Source of the DNA: Nematostella vectensis
Taxonomy: Eukaryota > Cnidaria > Anthozoa > Actiniaria > Edwardsiidae
Length of the DNA stretch: 64,000 bases
Reading direction: 5' to 3'
NCBI RefSeq assembly: GCF_932526225.1
Contig: NC_064040.1
Location: 16,415,994 to 16,479,993, forward strand
Of the stretch, positions 21,489 to 36,000 are shown one piece after another. Numbering within the stretch: position 1 is the first letter of the stretch; every line of letters starts with the position of its first letter. A model generated the notes under the pieces. It was not told the DNA's origin, ran no database searches, and was given only the letters and a program-made list of their open reading frames with translations. A program made the position numbers and the translations under genes.

Positions 21489-24400
21489 ATGGAAGGTTCC
21501 ACGATGGGGAAAAAAGACGGTGATGGAAGCTCAAAGCGAAAGCGAAAACGTGCCGTCTTCGACTCGGAGAGCGAAGATGATGATAGTGCCGAAGACTTAG
21601 AAGAGGTACTATCTTTGCTGTTTCTATTATGCAGCGGTTGTGATTCTAACTAAGTGATCTAAACGCGACTTTTTCAGGAACTGATTTCCTTGACAAAAAG
21701 CCAACAACGTCAAAATAAAGAGGTGTCTACTAACCCAAAACCACAGACGAGTAAGAATTCTGCAGACTCCGACAGCGATCTGGACTCATCTGAGGGAAGC
21801 GATGATGAGGTCTGTGTAAATATGATGTACGAGTGTTAATTTTATTGTTGTGTTGATGTTTCATAAACTTTCTCTTATTAAAATTGAAATTTTGTCGTTT
21901 TCGCGCGCGAATTTTTATGTAAGCTAATGGTGCGAAATATTTTATGGCACTATTATTATACCTTAAAAATAATGTAAATATTTGGAGTTCCTTCAGACTA
22001 AAAGCAGATATACTGGTTGGATTTGTTATAACAGTGACATAAAACTTCAGAGTGAAATTAGCCTAGAGTATAAAATATCAGGCGGTTTTATTTTGCTAAA
22101 GTATGAGAGGAAAAATAAAACTATGCCTGATACAAATAGTAAACATGACACTCATGCACATGACTACACATCAACAACACAAAGTGTTCTAGTAGTTTTT
22201 CTCTACATTGGACACAACACAGTCTGGTGGAGTTTCAAGGTTTGGTAAGCTTACTCAATCAACTTGAGGGAAGTCCCGCCAACAATCCCAAGCATTCTTC
22301 ACTTTCTCAGATAAATTTATTGTGTATTCGGTGCTTGGTCTGTCTAAGAATTTGATAAATAGATAGTAAAAAATGTGTTGGTTGTAGTGATGATGATTCC
22401 TGTGAATTAATTGATTTTTAGTGGACTATGGATTCAGAAAATAGTAAGGGGAAAATGAAGAATAAATTGAAAAAGAGGAAGAAGCAGTCTTCGGAGTCAT
22501 CTGTTGAGAGTGGAGAAATTTCTTCTGAAGGTAAGTACTGAAAAATTTCATTTACATCCCATTTGTTATAAAACAACACTAACTAATCCTATGTCCTAAT
22601 TGGCTAGATGTAGACTTAGATTACCACAAATTATGAGTTTCCATTGAAAATAAGAGTCATCATAGTTTAAAGTTAGGAGCATGGAAAACCAGAATAGAAA
22701 AATTACAAAAAACACCATGAAGCTAATTCAAAAATGATGTTCTATTTGAGGTGGCAAAGCAGTGTGGGATCTTTAGCAACTGACCAATGATGTTTCTTAA
22801 AATTATAAAGAAATCTTTGTTAATGTCTAATACTGAGTCATTAGTTTTGTTAGGATTGTTGTACATATACACCTATAAAAATAGATAATCGTAAAATAAA
22901 AACTATTCCAGGTCTATCTAGCAGGCTGACAAAAGACAAAAAAATCAGTGTGTATTTACAGGCATCTGCTCTAAATTATCAGTCGCATCTTCAACTAAAC
23001 ATCCAAAGGACACACTGCTTTTTTCATAATTTTGAAATGTTCCAAATATTTGTCCATAGTACCATGTTCAGTGGCAGCACACATTTACTCGCACTTAAAA
23101 TGTAAACTGCATAGAGCAGTCAATATTTTTTTTCAAAAAGCCCAGTCAGCCACATGTGAAGTGTGGCAGGTACTATTTTAGGGTATACAAATAAAAAGCA
23201 TTTCATTTTATCGTTTTTATCTGCTGTTTTTTAACCAGATGGTTCATCATCATCATCCTCATCTGGCGAGGAGGAGGAACAGTATAATGATGGCTGGGAT
23301 GACAATCTGATGGGTGATGAGGCGGACAGAGAAATGTTGGGTAGAATGACGGAGAAAGAAAGAGAGCAGGAGATCTACAATCGTGTGGAAAAGCGTGAAG
23401 CTCTGAAAACTAGATTCGAGATTGAACGTAAGTTACGACAGGCTAAGAAGAAAGAAAAAAAGAAGAGAAAACAGAAGGAGCAACCACATATTGATAAAGG
23501 TGAGACTTCAGATTGTTTACTCTAAATTGCCTTTCTCCTGAATATATTTAGACAAACAGACATGTAGAAAATTGTGTATAGTCTCTAAATTGAGAGCTGT
23601 AATAAGAGATTGGTGGTAGTTATCATGGTTGCAAGTCTTAAGAAAAATATTATAAGAATAGAATGTCCATTTATCAAGTACGGATTGAATTTTTGGAAAA
23701 TATGTGAGCTCTTGTCATTTGAGTTACCGTAGCGACGAAACAATGGATAATGAGCTTTTATATTTTTGCTAATACACACTATACACAGAAAATTATTTTT
23801 AAACCATACCCCTTAGACAAAACTTACGACGTTTGCCTCAACATATTTGAAGTTTTAAAAAAATATCTGAAAGTCAGATTTTAAGATATTTGCGGTTTTA
23901 TTTTTTTTGTTGCTTTTTTGTTTATCTTCTTCTTTCAAAGACATGTTTCTGCAAAGAAAAACTCTATTTAAAACCCGAATCTTTTTTAATTGTAGCATAC
24001 TGTATTTATCGGATTTCTTTCGTGCTAATTTATAATTTGCTGCGAGCTTCTGATCTCATTTTATGTATAGTTTATGTATTGTTTCGTTGCTACGGTAACT
24101 CGAATAACAACAGCTCATATATTTTCAAAAAATTCAATCCTCTTTAATAAACGGACTTAATCTTAAATTCCAAGCTTTGCGCAAACGGAAACTGTAGCTC
24201 TTTAAACATGAGCGGTATATCTACTAGAAAACTGCTGGGAGCTTCCTTAAAAAAAGGTTTTCGCTAAACTGAAAATTGCAGTTGTGAAGGATCATGTATT
24301 ATATTTAATTTTTTAGCCAGACCACTGTAGAAAAAGAAGCCTTCAATTTAATACCCTAGTTTATAGAAGAACATGATCACAGAATACATTTAGTTAGAAG

Positions 24401-27400
24401 CTTTGCAAAATTCACAATGAACGATGTGTTACATAAGTCCTTTTGCTACACAGGTGGTGGCATAGCTTTGAGGAAGCAAGAGCGGAAGAAGGTTGTTGAA
24501 GAAAAGAAGGCAAGAGCTCTTGACAACTTAAAGGCAAAGCGATCAGAAAAGAAGGAGAAGCGTGCTGGCGAAGCAATTGTTGAGCAGAAAGAGCCTCTAA
24601 AAGCAAGTGAAGTATTCACAGATGATGAAGATGATGACGACCAAGAATCAAAATCCAGTGATGAAGAATCATATGAGGCATCTGATGAAGAGTATGTGAC
24701 GCACATTCGTGTTGCTGTTGTTATTGTTGATATGATTTTCAATATTGTTATTATTCCAAAAAAGCATACAATATGATAATTTTGGAGCCTTCCAGCTAAA
24801 ACCAGAATTGGTATCCTTAAATCTTAATATTTAAAGTTTGTTGCAAGATTGTTGCCTTGTAGTTGTTCCATGAGATTTCCAGCTTCTTGTATGTATTTAT
24901 TTCTAACACTTTTTCTTTAACAGGCAGGCTGAATATGCTCCAGTACCAGTATCCAGACCAGACGATCTGGAGAGAATACGACTGTCCCGACACAAGATGG
25001 AAAGGTTAATAAAACGATCTGGAAATACATCTGTCATATTTCATGACTTTTTTTAACCAAAACTAGTCCAAGTAGATAAGCCTACAGATTAGAAAATTTT
25101 GACTTAGGTATAATTGTTTGTATATACCGTTCTTTGCCAATAACCAGGTATGTGCAATTTAGGTAGATCTATTTGTATAACTGATTTGTATCTGTTTAAA
25201 GGTGGGTGCACATGCCGTTCTTTGCCAAGACTCTAGCAGGGTGCTTTGTGAGGATTGGAATTGGAAACCATGATGGGCGACCAGTCTACAGGGTAAGACG
25301 ATTCCAAAAAAATGTTTTGCTACAAAAAAACGTATGAACAGTTTTTAATGTATAAGCCAATCAATGATATCAGTATTGATTTGCTTGGTGATTATAAATT
25401 TAACATGCAAGTACATATATCTTTTCTGACATTTATCACCATGAATTAAGAATTAGAAGTCAGCCAAGACTGTGACGCTTAGCAGCTATTACAGTATTTG
25501 GCCATCTATGGTAGTAAGTCATTTCAAATACTGTACCCAATAAACAAAGTTTACACTCATTCCTTTGAGAAATGTTTTAATTTGGAGCCTTAACATTTGA
25601 TCCCTAAACCTGTGTGAAATTCTTGCAGGTTGCAGAGATAAAAGATGTTGTTGAGACGGCCAAGGTGTACAGTCTTGGGGCGACCAAGACAAACAAAGGG
25701 CTCAAACTCATGTATCTATTAAAATAGCCTCTGTCAACTGCCATTTTCTCATGCTAGTAGCAATTATTGTGAAAACGCATCCATTTCCATCAGCTGATTT
25801 TGGAAGCCCAATGCTATTTTTTATTTAATTGGTAAATAAAGTATTAAACTTTGTTTCTGGATGGTTATTTTGAGATAACAAAGGTGTGTCTGACAGGGCT
25901 CTCTAAGTACAGATGTTGATATGTGATTTATTTTACATACACCTATTTCAATAAAGGTTGTCAGTGCAAATGGCGATTGGCAAATGGCAGTTCTACGGCC
26001 AAAAGTAACCATGCGTCTCGAGGAATATGGATAAATCAAAACAATTATCCATTAAAGGTTACCAATGCTTGGCTCTGACATTGCTGGACTTTATTGAACT
26101 CCTTTAATTTTACAAAAAATAGTACACATAAGTCATTTACCATTTGCCATTCGCCATTTGCACTGACAACCTTTTGTGAAATGTGGTTGAAAATTCACAA
26201 AGAGTCCTCAGCACCTGTTAGTCAAAGAATCTGTGCAAGCATTGAACCAATAAAATGTTTTAACACAAAAATAATGTCTTGTAAAGTTTGCTATTTTCCC
26301 ACGTTGCATTTGACTTTATCAGTTTTCCCTCTTTGTTGAATAGGCATGGTCCTCAGGAGAGAGTGTTTAGACTGGAGTTCGTGTCAAACCAAAGAATCTC
26401 TGAGACTGAATTTCAGCGTTGGAAAGAAGAGGTGAAGGAGTGCTGTTTGCACATCCCCTATTTAGAGAGGTTTAAAAATTATTATGAAAGTAGAAGATAT
26501 GCAATGAAAGGAATTACTCATATAAGACATTTGACTCATGCATAACTCAAATTTATTATATGGCTACGATAGAACACACGCTGTGATTGGCTAATTGGTG
26601 GTCGTGACTTGCCGTATTGCCTGTCTTTGAGGGCATTACAGAATTTTTTTTTACAATTTTCTGTTTTTTTTATATATTTTTTTTCACCTGTAGCTTCTAA
26701 TTAAGGTGCAAATAGAAAGAAAATAGCAGGAAAAGTCTTACTTGTTGTTGAATCTTTTCACTTATCTACATTTTTTATTTGGCAGCACACAAGTGTTTCT
26801 TGTTTTCCCGCCTGATATGACATTTGTTGTTGTTGGGCTTCCTGTGGCCTGAGCCTGTGCTTGGTCAGCAGTTTGTTAGTAAGACTAGCGGCCATTTTGT
26901 TTTCGCTCGCTTTATTGTAAGCACTGTTTTATGTTGAGTAAAGCCTTACTATGGTCACTACACCGCCTTTTTAAAATCTATTGATAAACTAATCGATATT
27001 CACCCGAAAACAAAAAAAGTTTAATTGTTTTCTTGTCATTTATTTAAAAAGCCATATAATAAACAACTAACTAACCTCGACCGTTCGGTCATGCCACAAA
27101 ATATCAAGCCTCGGCTTTAGGGATCGACCTCCCAAAGCCTTGGTCCATACGCCAAAGCCTCAGTTTGATATTTCCTGGCATGACCTTATTCTCGGTTAGT
27201 AAGTAGTTAAGAATATGACAGTGTTTGTCATATTCTTTATTATGCATTTATGGTGCACGCGCATTGCAAATTTGAAATACAGTAGATATGAGAAAAATAA
27301 CCAAAAGAGCCAATGCGGGTGAATACGAATTTGATTGTATGAACATTCTCACAAAAATTAGGCTTGTGATGAGGTCCAAAATCTTGTGACACCTGCCTAA

Positions 27401-30400
27401 TGCGGGTGAGTTGACAGCTTTTAAACCACCTGTCTGACTTGTATGATGTTTTTAGTGTGAAGCGCATGGCATTCCATTACCTACATTGGATGATGTGGAA
27501 AAGAAAGTAAAAGATATTGAAGAGGCCAAGAACCATGCTTACAACGAAGAAGATATTGAGAAGGTAACATTACTCTACTTTTTCTACTCTTAGCATAGTT
27601 TTACTTGATTTGGTTTCTTATTAACAATATAGTGTATTGATCAGATCATGAGGCAAGCTACTGTATGTGCAGCTGTTGTTTATATACAGTACTTTTGTGT
27701 GTTTACTTGATTTCTTGAAAATAAAACTTGAGATGTTTCCTGTCGTTCACAGATTGTGTCTGAGAAGCAGAAATTCAGAAAAACTCCATTCAACTATGCT
27801 ATCAAGAAGAATGAGCTAATAAGAAGAAAGGTAAACATTAATACTGAAAAAGCCATTTCTAAATTGTAGGATATTATATTGTTCTTTACCGGTAATTATG
27901 ATTCAGGATACCAGTAGATCTGATGTTTTTGGAAATGCATAGGTTATAGCAACAGACATATTGTTTGAAAACAGTTGTGTACCTCCAATGTTTGTTTAAT
28001 AATTTTTCAAGTAAGAGATAATGATCTCCTTGTAATCAGGAAATTGCAGAAACAAGCGGTAATCATGAGGAAGCTGAGAAGATCAGGTCCGAGCTGGACA
28101 ACCTTGAGGAAAGGGCACAAGTTCTTGATAAACAGCGTAGCCGTGGCCTGAGTGCAATCAGGTTAGTGTTGTGGGTTCAGTGTTACTGTTGCTATGACTT
28201 ACCCTTCGAATTGACTTATCCTGAGCTTGAGAAGTCGATGTGGGTCTTTTAAGGACTTTGTAGTTTTTTGTCTTCATCACAAAAAAAAAAAAACAGAAAC
28301 AAACCAGATCCAACCAAGAAAGCTTACAGATATTTTCGTTGTGACTTCCAAAGCTCTTTCCAATTTTAATTTTTTTCAAAAAGAAATAAAAAAAATTGAA
28401 AATTGAAAAATTGAAAATTGAAATGTTTACATTACACATGCATGTGTAATTATAATTGCGGTTGAAAAATACCAATATCCTAATGAAAGCACATACAATA
28501 CGTCATTTTTGTAAAGTATGTCTTTATATTGATGTTTTCTTTTCAGTTACATCAATGAGAGAAACAGAAAAAGGAATATAATAGAAGCTGAAAAAGCAGC
28601 AGCGGTAAGAAATTTATTTACCTGTTTATTCAGGATTACCAGTCATAAGTTGCTCCTTGTGCTGATTGCTCTTGACAGGATAAAGTGATATTATGCTATA
28701 AGCATAACATAATGATATGAGGGAGTAATTTTTTGCATTTCGTTTTATCCTCAGGAAGAGTTAAAGACAGAGGAGAAGAAGGATGATCCGTTTACACGGC
28801 GTAAAACCCTTCCCAAGCTTGTCTCTATGGTATGTAATTTTTTAGCTCAGAGATAAATAGCAAGCTCCCAGTCAAAGTAACGGCCTAGTGCTTAGTGTGA
28901 CCAAAGAGTCTCAAGTCTAGAAACTCTGGGTCTTTCCCGAGTTATTATTTCTTTTATCAGATTTAGTGTCTGAAGTTAGTTCAGGTTCTTCCTCCTGTGT
29001 TTTTACTGTGAGAGTATCGTGGTAGCTTGTTGGTATGGGGTTTGCTTTACAAATAAGAGGACCATGATTTGTGTCAATGCTGTCTGTCTGGTCAGATCAG
29101 TTTTTTATGTTAAGTGAAGAGCACTAGTGCTTTCATGGTTATGTCATGGTTATTGTGTAAACACTGTTGTTACATATATGTTGTTAGAGATAGGTGATAG
29201 GTTAGATATAGTTGCTGTCTGATTGTTTGACTTTTTGTTCTCAGGTAAAGGGTGGTGCACCAGGAATGACCCAGCCCATTTCAACAGAGGCCCAACCCCC
29301 GGCTGCTGATATGCAGGTAACAATGCGATACAAATCTCAATACGCATAACTTACCAGTGATGGTGAGCAGGTCGCCCAGTGGTCTTTCTCTAAGGAGAAC
29401 GGAAAGCACACTTGTTTTGTATTCTGATGATGTTTAGCCATACGAAAATAGTTGAATGTGTCCACTCCCCTTGATTCGAAATCTAAGAGATTTTTCTCTG
29501 GGGTAAAAGAAAGAAAATGTATGTTCTGATTTTTTTGAAAGAATCTTACAAGCTTTGAAATTTGGAACGCCTGTTTTTTATTTTAGTTTCTATGAAATGT
29601 AGGAACTGGGCATATGATGCAGTCAATACGAATACCCCTTATAAACACTTACCTTCTATTTCAGACTCCACTCATGCCTAGGACATTGGAAAGTTTGGTG
29701 AGTTTGATCTTGTTGTCGAATTACCATAAACGCTATGGACAATAGCTCTAATTAGCTGGAACATCCTCAGTGAATTGGGACAGCAACTTAACCAGACGAA
29801 TGTCTTGAAAAACAGTAACAGTAACATGTTATCTTGGACTCATGTCAAACTGAAGTGTAAAAAACTCAATTTTGAAAGACGAGTATGCAAAATTGCTAAT
29901 TACTACAGTATAAGGAAAGGACGAGTTAACAAAGACAGCGTGTTGCTGCACTATATAGTTAAGGGAACTAGAATTTTTATTTATTTAATTATTTGCTTCT
30001 GATATCAATAACAGACATACATTACAACTTCGTTTAGATTTCGTGCAGTTATGTAATGGCTCATTCCCTGTCTCACTTTCACGGGTTCAATTCTTATCTC
30101 AGAATATTTTTTTACGATTTTTCTAGTGTGATTACGCTAATCCTCTTGGTCCATTTTGTTTGTGGTCAGATTCCTGGGCTAGGGTCCTTAGACACCCCTC
30201 ACTTCACAGATGACACACCCATTCCTCCTGACCGAAAGACTAGCCAACCAGAAGATCTCTTCTCAGCACATAACTTTGACATTACCATAAACCTGGATTT
30301 CCCTTTACAAGGTAAGGTGCTGCACTTGTTCTTACTAAATAAGATTTTCTCCGCCAGACCTTATCAAGACTAGACATTAAAAAGACAGGATAACAAAAAT

Positions 30401-30734
30401 TAATAAAACTAATGAATACACTCAAAATCTTTTGCGTTTTTGTTTAGAACCAGTCCAACGTATCGCATCAAAGTAATATTAGAGCTCAGAATCTTTTAAC
30501 TCGCCGAACCCAAACGGTTGTTACGGTCAAGTGGGCAAAAAGTTCCTAAATCATTTTTTATTTGTAGTGAAACTATATATATCTACTTTGTGTTGATATT
30601 GGCAATTTTTTTTTTTACTTTATCTAGAATCTCGTGCGACGACAATATCCAGTCGGTCGTCAAACACCCCAGTAGACACTCCACGACGCTCACTAAACCT
30701 CGAGGATTACAAGAAGAGAAAAGGGCTCATCTAG
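21489..30734 (+). CDS. RTF1: RTF1, Paf1-complex subunit with Plus3 domain, complete
   Basis: Eighteen exons: 21489-21605, 21678-21809, 22422-22530, 23239-23499, 24454-24691, 24924-25004, 25202-25292, 25629-25711, 26344-26431, 27456-27563, 27753-27830, 28040-28161, 28547-28604, 28755-28829, 29245-29316, 29665-29697, 30170-30311 and 30628-30734. All phases agree; 664 aa (human about 710). An acidic/basic N-terminus is followed by the histone-modification region ([20 protein letters not shown]), the Plus3 domain ([42 protein letters not shown]), a helical region ([13 protein letters not shown]) and the conserved end [16 protein letters not shown]. In yeast and human the Plus3 domain binds Spt5 and the upstream region promotes H2B ubiquitylation during elongation. 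A second in-frame ATG five codons downstream is an alternative start. Confidence 0.95.
23661..24158. mobile_element. Foldback element, about 500 bp, in RTF1 intron 4
   Basis: Left arm CGGATTGAATTTTTGGAAAA through GAGTTACCGTAGCGACGAAA (from 23681) pairs with the right arm ending at 24140 (TTTCGTTGCTACGGTAACTC, CAAAAAATTCAATCC). The arms are over 60 bp and nearly identical, with weaker pairing outward. There is no coding capacity: a non-autonomous MITE-type element. Confidence 0.8.
25943..26184. mobile_element. Short foldback element in RTF1 intron 8
   Basis: AAAGGTTGTCAGTGCAAATG plus GCGATTGGCAAATGG (left, from about 25953) is inverted at 26146-26174 (CCATTTGCCATTCGCCATTT, GCACTGACAACCTTT). 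The arms are about 45 bp around a 150-bp centre. MITE-like and non-coding. Confidence 0.75.
27087..27186. repeat. 100-bp imperfect palindrome in RTF1 intron 9
   Basis: GGTCATGCCACAAAATATCA plus AGCCTCGGCTTT pairs with AAAGCCTCAGTTTGATATTT plus CCTGGCATGACC. It would form a long hairpin in RNA or DNA and is probably a tiny MITE. Confidence 0.75.
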
Positions 30735-33031
30735 TTCACGCATTTATCACGTTGTGCTTGCTAGAGATCGCATGCTTTGGAATCCCAAGATGTAAAGCTT
30801 AAGACACGTGCCTATAGCGGAGTTGCTGCATGTTAATCACGTATTTTGGAGACCAAGGCACGGGATCTGGAGGACCGGTCTTACTAACTAATCACGCGCT
30901 GTGGAGATCAAGACATGCAAGCGTCACGTGATTTATTACATCGGGACTTGTTGTGGATCCCGTGCTATTAAAAACAATTTCTCGTTTAGGGTTGGATAAA
31001 CACGTACTTGAATGGATATTGCTGGAGTAATCACGTGCTGATCACGTGAGGTATAGCTTGTGCATAATCCAGTGCACGAGAAGACGTAAAAAAGCTGAGA
31101 GTTTTTACAACGAGATCTTACAAGCTGGGAAATGAGAAAGCGACTCTTCTCGTTACCCTTGTTGCTTTGCTTCTGTTTTGACATAAACGTGGTTTTATGG
31201 ACCTTTTGCATAAACTGTGTATAGTTAACCTACAGAAAACTAGCCCTCTTGTACTGGGAATGAAAGGTGTCCCATGTCTGTGGGATTGTGGCCTTATTTG
31301 TTTTTTATATCCTGATGTTAGATATTTTGGGTTTTTATGAAAGTTTGATAGCTGGGCTTACTCTTTCTAGCCGCGGTGCAATGGAATTTCTTTTCACAAA
31401 CAATATTTTACCTGTATACCTTTTTACTCTTGGAGTACTTTTCGGAAAGTTCACTTGATATTTTATGTTGAGCATACAATGCATTGTGGGTAGTATTTGA
31501 CGGCCTCTTACAGTAACGCGCGCTACCGTTGTCACCTTGACAATACGTCGCGCGCTACCCTGGTCACCTTGACAGTACGACGCGGGCTACCGTGGTCACC
31601 TTGATAGTACGACGCGGGCTACCGTGGTCACCTTGATAGAACGACGCGTGCTACCGTGGTCACCAGCCAAATGGCGAAACGAATGGAAAAAGAAACACTC
31701 GAGTGCACACGAGAGCACAAGGAATGCTAGTAATGAGTTCGAGTCAAAACTGATTCTCGCATGTTCATTAGGCATTGGTGGCTACGATAGGGTGCGTCTC
31801 ACTGAAAAAGATCTGTTTTTGTAGTCCAAAACACCCTTTCAAAGCTTCACGACATTCAGCCCATTTGCCCTTTCTATTAATGCTTTACAAACTACACGAC
31901 AATTTCGTAAAATTACATTTTTTTTCTATTTTAACGGAACTAGAACAAAGACGTCGACTGTGTACGTACTCTAAAATTGTTAGTACGTTAGTAGAGTTAG
32001 TACGCAGCTCTTACAAGCTGCAATTTGATTGGGCAAATGAACAATATCCGCACCCCGACACAAAGAACGAGAAGAATAGAGACAAAAGAACTCCTTTGTA
32101 GAACAAAGATATATAAATAGAGACAAAGCAGCTGCGTACTTACTCAAAATTGTTCACGCTTTTGGTTCTAGCAGTGCAAGCTTGTTTTTAACGGGCTGAA
32201 CAAAACATTTACAAGACATTTTAATATCACGTAAGAGCCCCCTTCGGCCACAGCTATCTCTACACCACTGCTTACAAAAAAATTTTTTCAAATAATTCAT
32301 TCTTCAAAACTTCAATTAAGATCCTGGATAAAGCTAAAAGGGGCTATTGTATATTTGCTGTAGCTTATCGCAGATTTTTATAACGTATGCCATTTTGCAT
32401 TGGTTTACCTTTGTATATTTGTTTGGGCTCCCTTTTCTACGATAACTTGCAAAAGCCTAGAACTCACTGATGTATATAGATTCTCGGATGTAATAGCTCT
32501 TCGCTTTGTACAAAGTTTATAACTACACTAATATTATTGTTTCCTATTTAGTGAAATGTATCGAAACCTTGTAAAATTATTATCGTTGAGTATACACACT
32601 TATGCGATTCCTTGGGAATTTTTGGGTTTTCTTTCTATTCTTTATTTTTATTTACAATATCACTGGTAAGTGTTTGTACTCAACAAACGTCAAACAGAAT
32701 GGAAATGATTTGGTTTTAATAAAAAAATGTCTGGTTGTTTTTATTACGTCTTGTTAGACTGTCGATGTTTGTGTGTAGACATTCCATCACCTGTTGCATC
32801 TCTTGAATTATTCAACATACGGGTACGCCATTGTGTTTTCCAGACAGCATTTTTAACCAACGAAATTCCGACAAAAATCCAAGTTTCATCTATAGTTTTC
32901 CAAACTCATTCGAGAAAATGTCATGGGAGTTATAGATAGGGTAATGCAAACGGTTTCTTTTGTGATTTTGATGACAACATAGCGGACTGTTTAAAGCAAC
33001 TCTCACTATACGGGTGGATTATTGGCCTAAA
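30735..33031. other. Intergenic, RTF1 3' flank to the kelch gene
   Basis: I see no gene. Several TCACGTGA-like palindromes occur near 30927, 31026 and 31045. A short GC-richer tandem repeat lies at 31521-31665. The remainder is AT-rich and includes the RTF1 3' UTR and the kelch-gene promoter, whose limits cannot be set. Confidence 0.5.
31521..31665. repeat. Tandem repeat, about 32-bp unit, 4-5 copies
   Basis: Units of GCTACCGTGGTCACCTTGAT followed by AGTACGACGCGG, with CG-rich joins (GCGCGC, ACGCGG). It lies alone in the intergenic region between RTF1 and the kelch gene. Confidence 0.85.
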
Positions 33032-36000
33032 ATGGCGAAATCTCCAGCCAGTCTTACACCGGAAAGTGACTTTAACAAACTGCAGCCAACTCAGGGCTTC
33101 CGCTACACAGACGAGGCATTCAGTGATGAGCTCTGTGCCTTTTTACAAAGTCAACGAAACGACGAGGTTCTTTGTGACGTAACACTGAGACACAACGAAA
33201 GGAGAATTCCCTGTCACAAGGTGGTGTTGGCGGCGAGAAGTCCGTACTTTAGGCATCTATTTATTAATTCAGAGTCTGGGCAATACGTCAAGAATGTAGA
33301 ATTGCCGTCCTACTTCAGCATTCTTGCCGTAGACGAAGTCATCAACTATTTATACAGTGGAAAATTACATTTTACCCCAACAAACACTGTGGACATTTTC
33401 AAGTGCGCGTTGCACATTGAGCTTGATGCGCTTGTCAAAGAGTGTGCGTTTGTGTTGGAGAGATTCCTAACGCCAGTCACGTGTTTGACGTATCGTGCCT
33501 TGGCAGTGACGTACGGGTTAAGGCAGCTGAAGCATCGGTGTTGGCGATTTCTGTGTCAGCGGTTTAGTGATGTTTGTAGTACCCAAGAGTTTCTGGAACT
33601 TTCTGAGGAAGAACTTGCTGAGGTTCTGGTTAGTGATGCCATCATGCCTTGCGGGGAAATTCAGGTAAATTTAAATATTTCGGGCATTTAGTGTACAAGG
33701 AGCGTACTCCTCGTTTTATTTTGATGATGTCGTTTATATGTAAAAAACAGGTTTTCGATAGTCTCTTGCGCTGGACGGAGACCGATCGACAGAATCGTGG
33801 CCTACACTTCCCCAAACTGCTCCACCTCGTGCGACTTCCATTTCTTGATAATGACACCCTTCTCAGGCGAGTCGAGCCAGAACCTCTCGTCCAGCGGTCT
33901 CCGACGGCAAAAGATCTGGTGATGGAAGCAATGAGGTACAATATGGCAGACGAGGCATTACGTCACACGCTGCAATCCCCACGTACCGCTCCACGTACAT
34001 ATCAACGCCTTCGAAAGGTTATCGCGTTTCTTGGAGGTCGCCTTGGGAGGGAGAGGATGGGAACCCTGTGTTATGAGCCTACGAGCAACTCCTGGTCCAC
34101 TCTAGCCGCTGCACCGTAAGTAAACACGTGATAAGGGAATGGTCTTTGCTATAATGAATGTGCTAACAGCGGTTGATTACACGAAACGGGAATGCTCGTG
34201 AAGCACCTTTCATAAAACATGGTGACAATAGTTCGGGTGTTCTCATCCCTAAACTTTTCCACAGGATTTCTCGGAAGACGCGGGAATCCATTCTGTTGGC
34301 AGTTTCAGACTAGTGGCCTAAAGGCTTAATAGATATCACTTCAGGACAATTTTGGGAGAAAGGACAGAGTTAGAGGATGGTTAACAACAGCTGTCTGTTG
34401 ATTTATGTTCTCCCTTTGCACCGCCCTTGCCTTTTCATAGTAAAATATTCTACACATCTGTGTTTGATTCGTTTTTGCTATTCAGCGTCTCGCTGACAAA
34501 CCATAGCGTGGTGGAGAGTGATGGTGTAGTGTACACGTGCGGCGGGTCCATCGAAGGAAAGGCATCTCTTGTTCTCCAAGACCAAGTACTGTCATTTGAC
34601 ACGCATGACAATACGTGGATACCGCTGGCACCTATGCAGATAGCACGGGCACAGTGTGTGACTTTAGCTTATCAAGGCCTTGTCTACGCCATAGGTATGT
34701 GACATACTTCATTCAATTCTATTTTCGCAGACGTTAATTAAGCGGTATTATTTTTGATCGAGTTGTCTCTGCGATTCCAAAGTAGCCAAAACATCCGAAA
34801 ACTTCGTCCATTTGCATGTGTTTTTGTTTGGAACGGTACATGAATGAAGAACCTATAAACAATGGCTAAGAATCCCACATCAACCTTAATGGTATTCTTA
34901 GTCATTTTCCTGATCGATCGAAAGAATCCAAGGGTTCTAGACACTCAGTATAGCCCACTGGACACAACTTGTGCAGCAATTTAAGTAGCAAAACAAGCGG
35001 TGCCAGCTGATAAGTCCTATAACTGACAAATCCAATAACGTATCTCATAACTGATAAGTCCTATTATTGATAAATCCTATAACTAATAAATCCCATAACT
35101 GACAAATCCTGTAACTGAAAAATCATGTAACTGACAACTCCTATAACTGATAAATCCTATAAATGATGAATCCTGTAACTGAAAAATCCTGTAACTGATA
35201 AATCCCTTAAATAATAAATCCTATAACTGATAAATCCCATAACTGATAAATCCCATAACTGATCAATCCTGTAACTGACAAATCCTATAACTCACAAATC
35301 CTATAACTGATAAATCCCTTAAATGATAAATCCTATAACTGATAAATCCCCTAACTGATAAATCCCATAACTGATAAATCCCGTAAATGATAACTCCTAT
35401 GCCTTTAAATCTAATAACTGATAAATCTCATAACTGATAAACCCTTAAGCTAATAAATTATATTTCTAGTAAATCCTTTAACTGATAAATCCTACTGGTA
35501 AATTCTATAAGTAATAACTATAACTGATAGACTCTTTAGCTGGTAAATCCTATAACTGATAAACCCTTAAGCTGGTAAATTCTATTTCTAGTAAATCCTT
35601 TAACTGATAAATCCTACTGGTAAATCCTATAAGTGATAAATTCTATAACTGATAAACCCTTTAGCTGGTAAATTCTATTTCTAGTAAATCCTTTAACTGA
35701 TAAATTCTACTGGTAAATCCTATAATTGATTAACCCTTTAGCTGGTAAATTCTATTTCTAGTAAATCTTTTAACTGATAAATCCTACTGGTAAATCTTCT
35801 AACTGATAAACCCTTTAGCTGGTAATTTCTATTTCTAGTAAATCCTTACACTGATAAATCCTACTGGTAAATCCTATAAGTGATAAATGTACAGGACCCG
35901 AAATTATCCCAGGACCCGAAATGATCCCCAAAAGTTCCCCAACTGATCCCGGGACCCGAAACGATCCCAAAGAGTCCCCGAAATGAACCCCAAGGAATTA

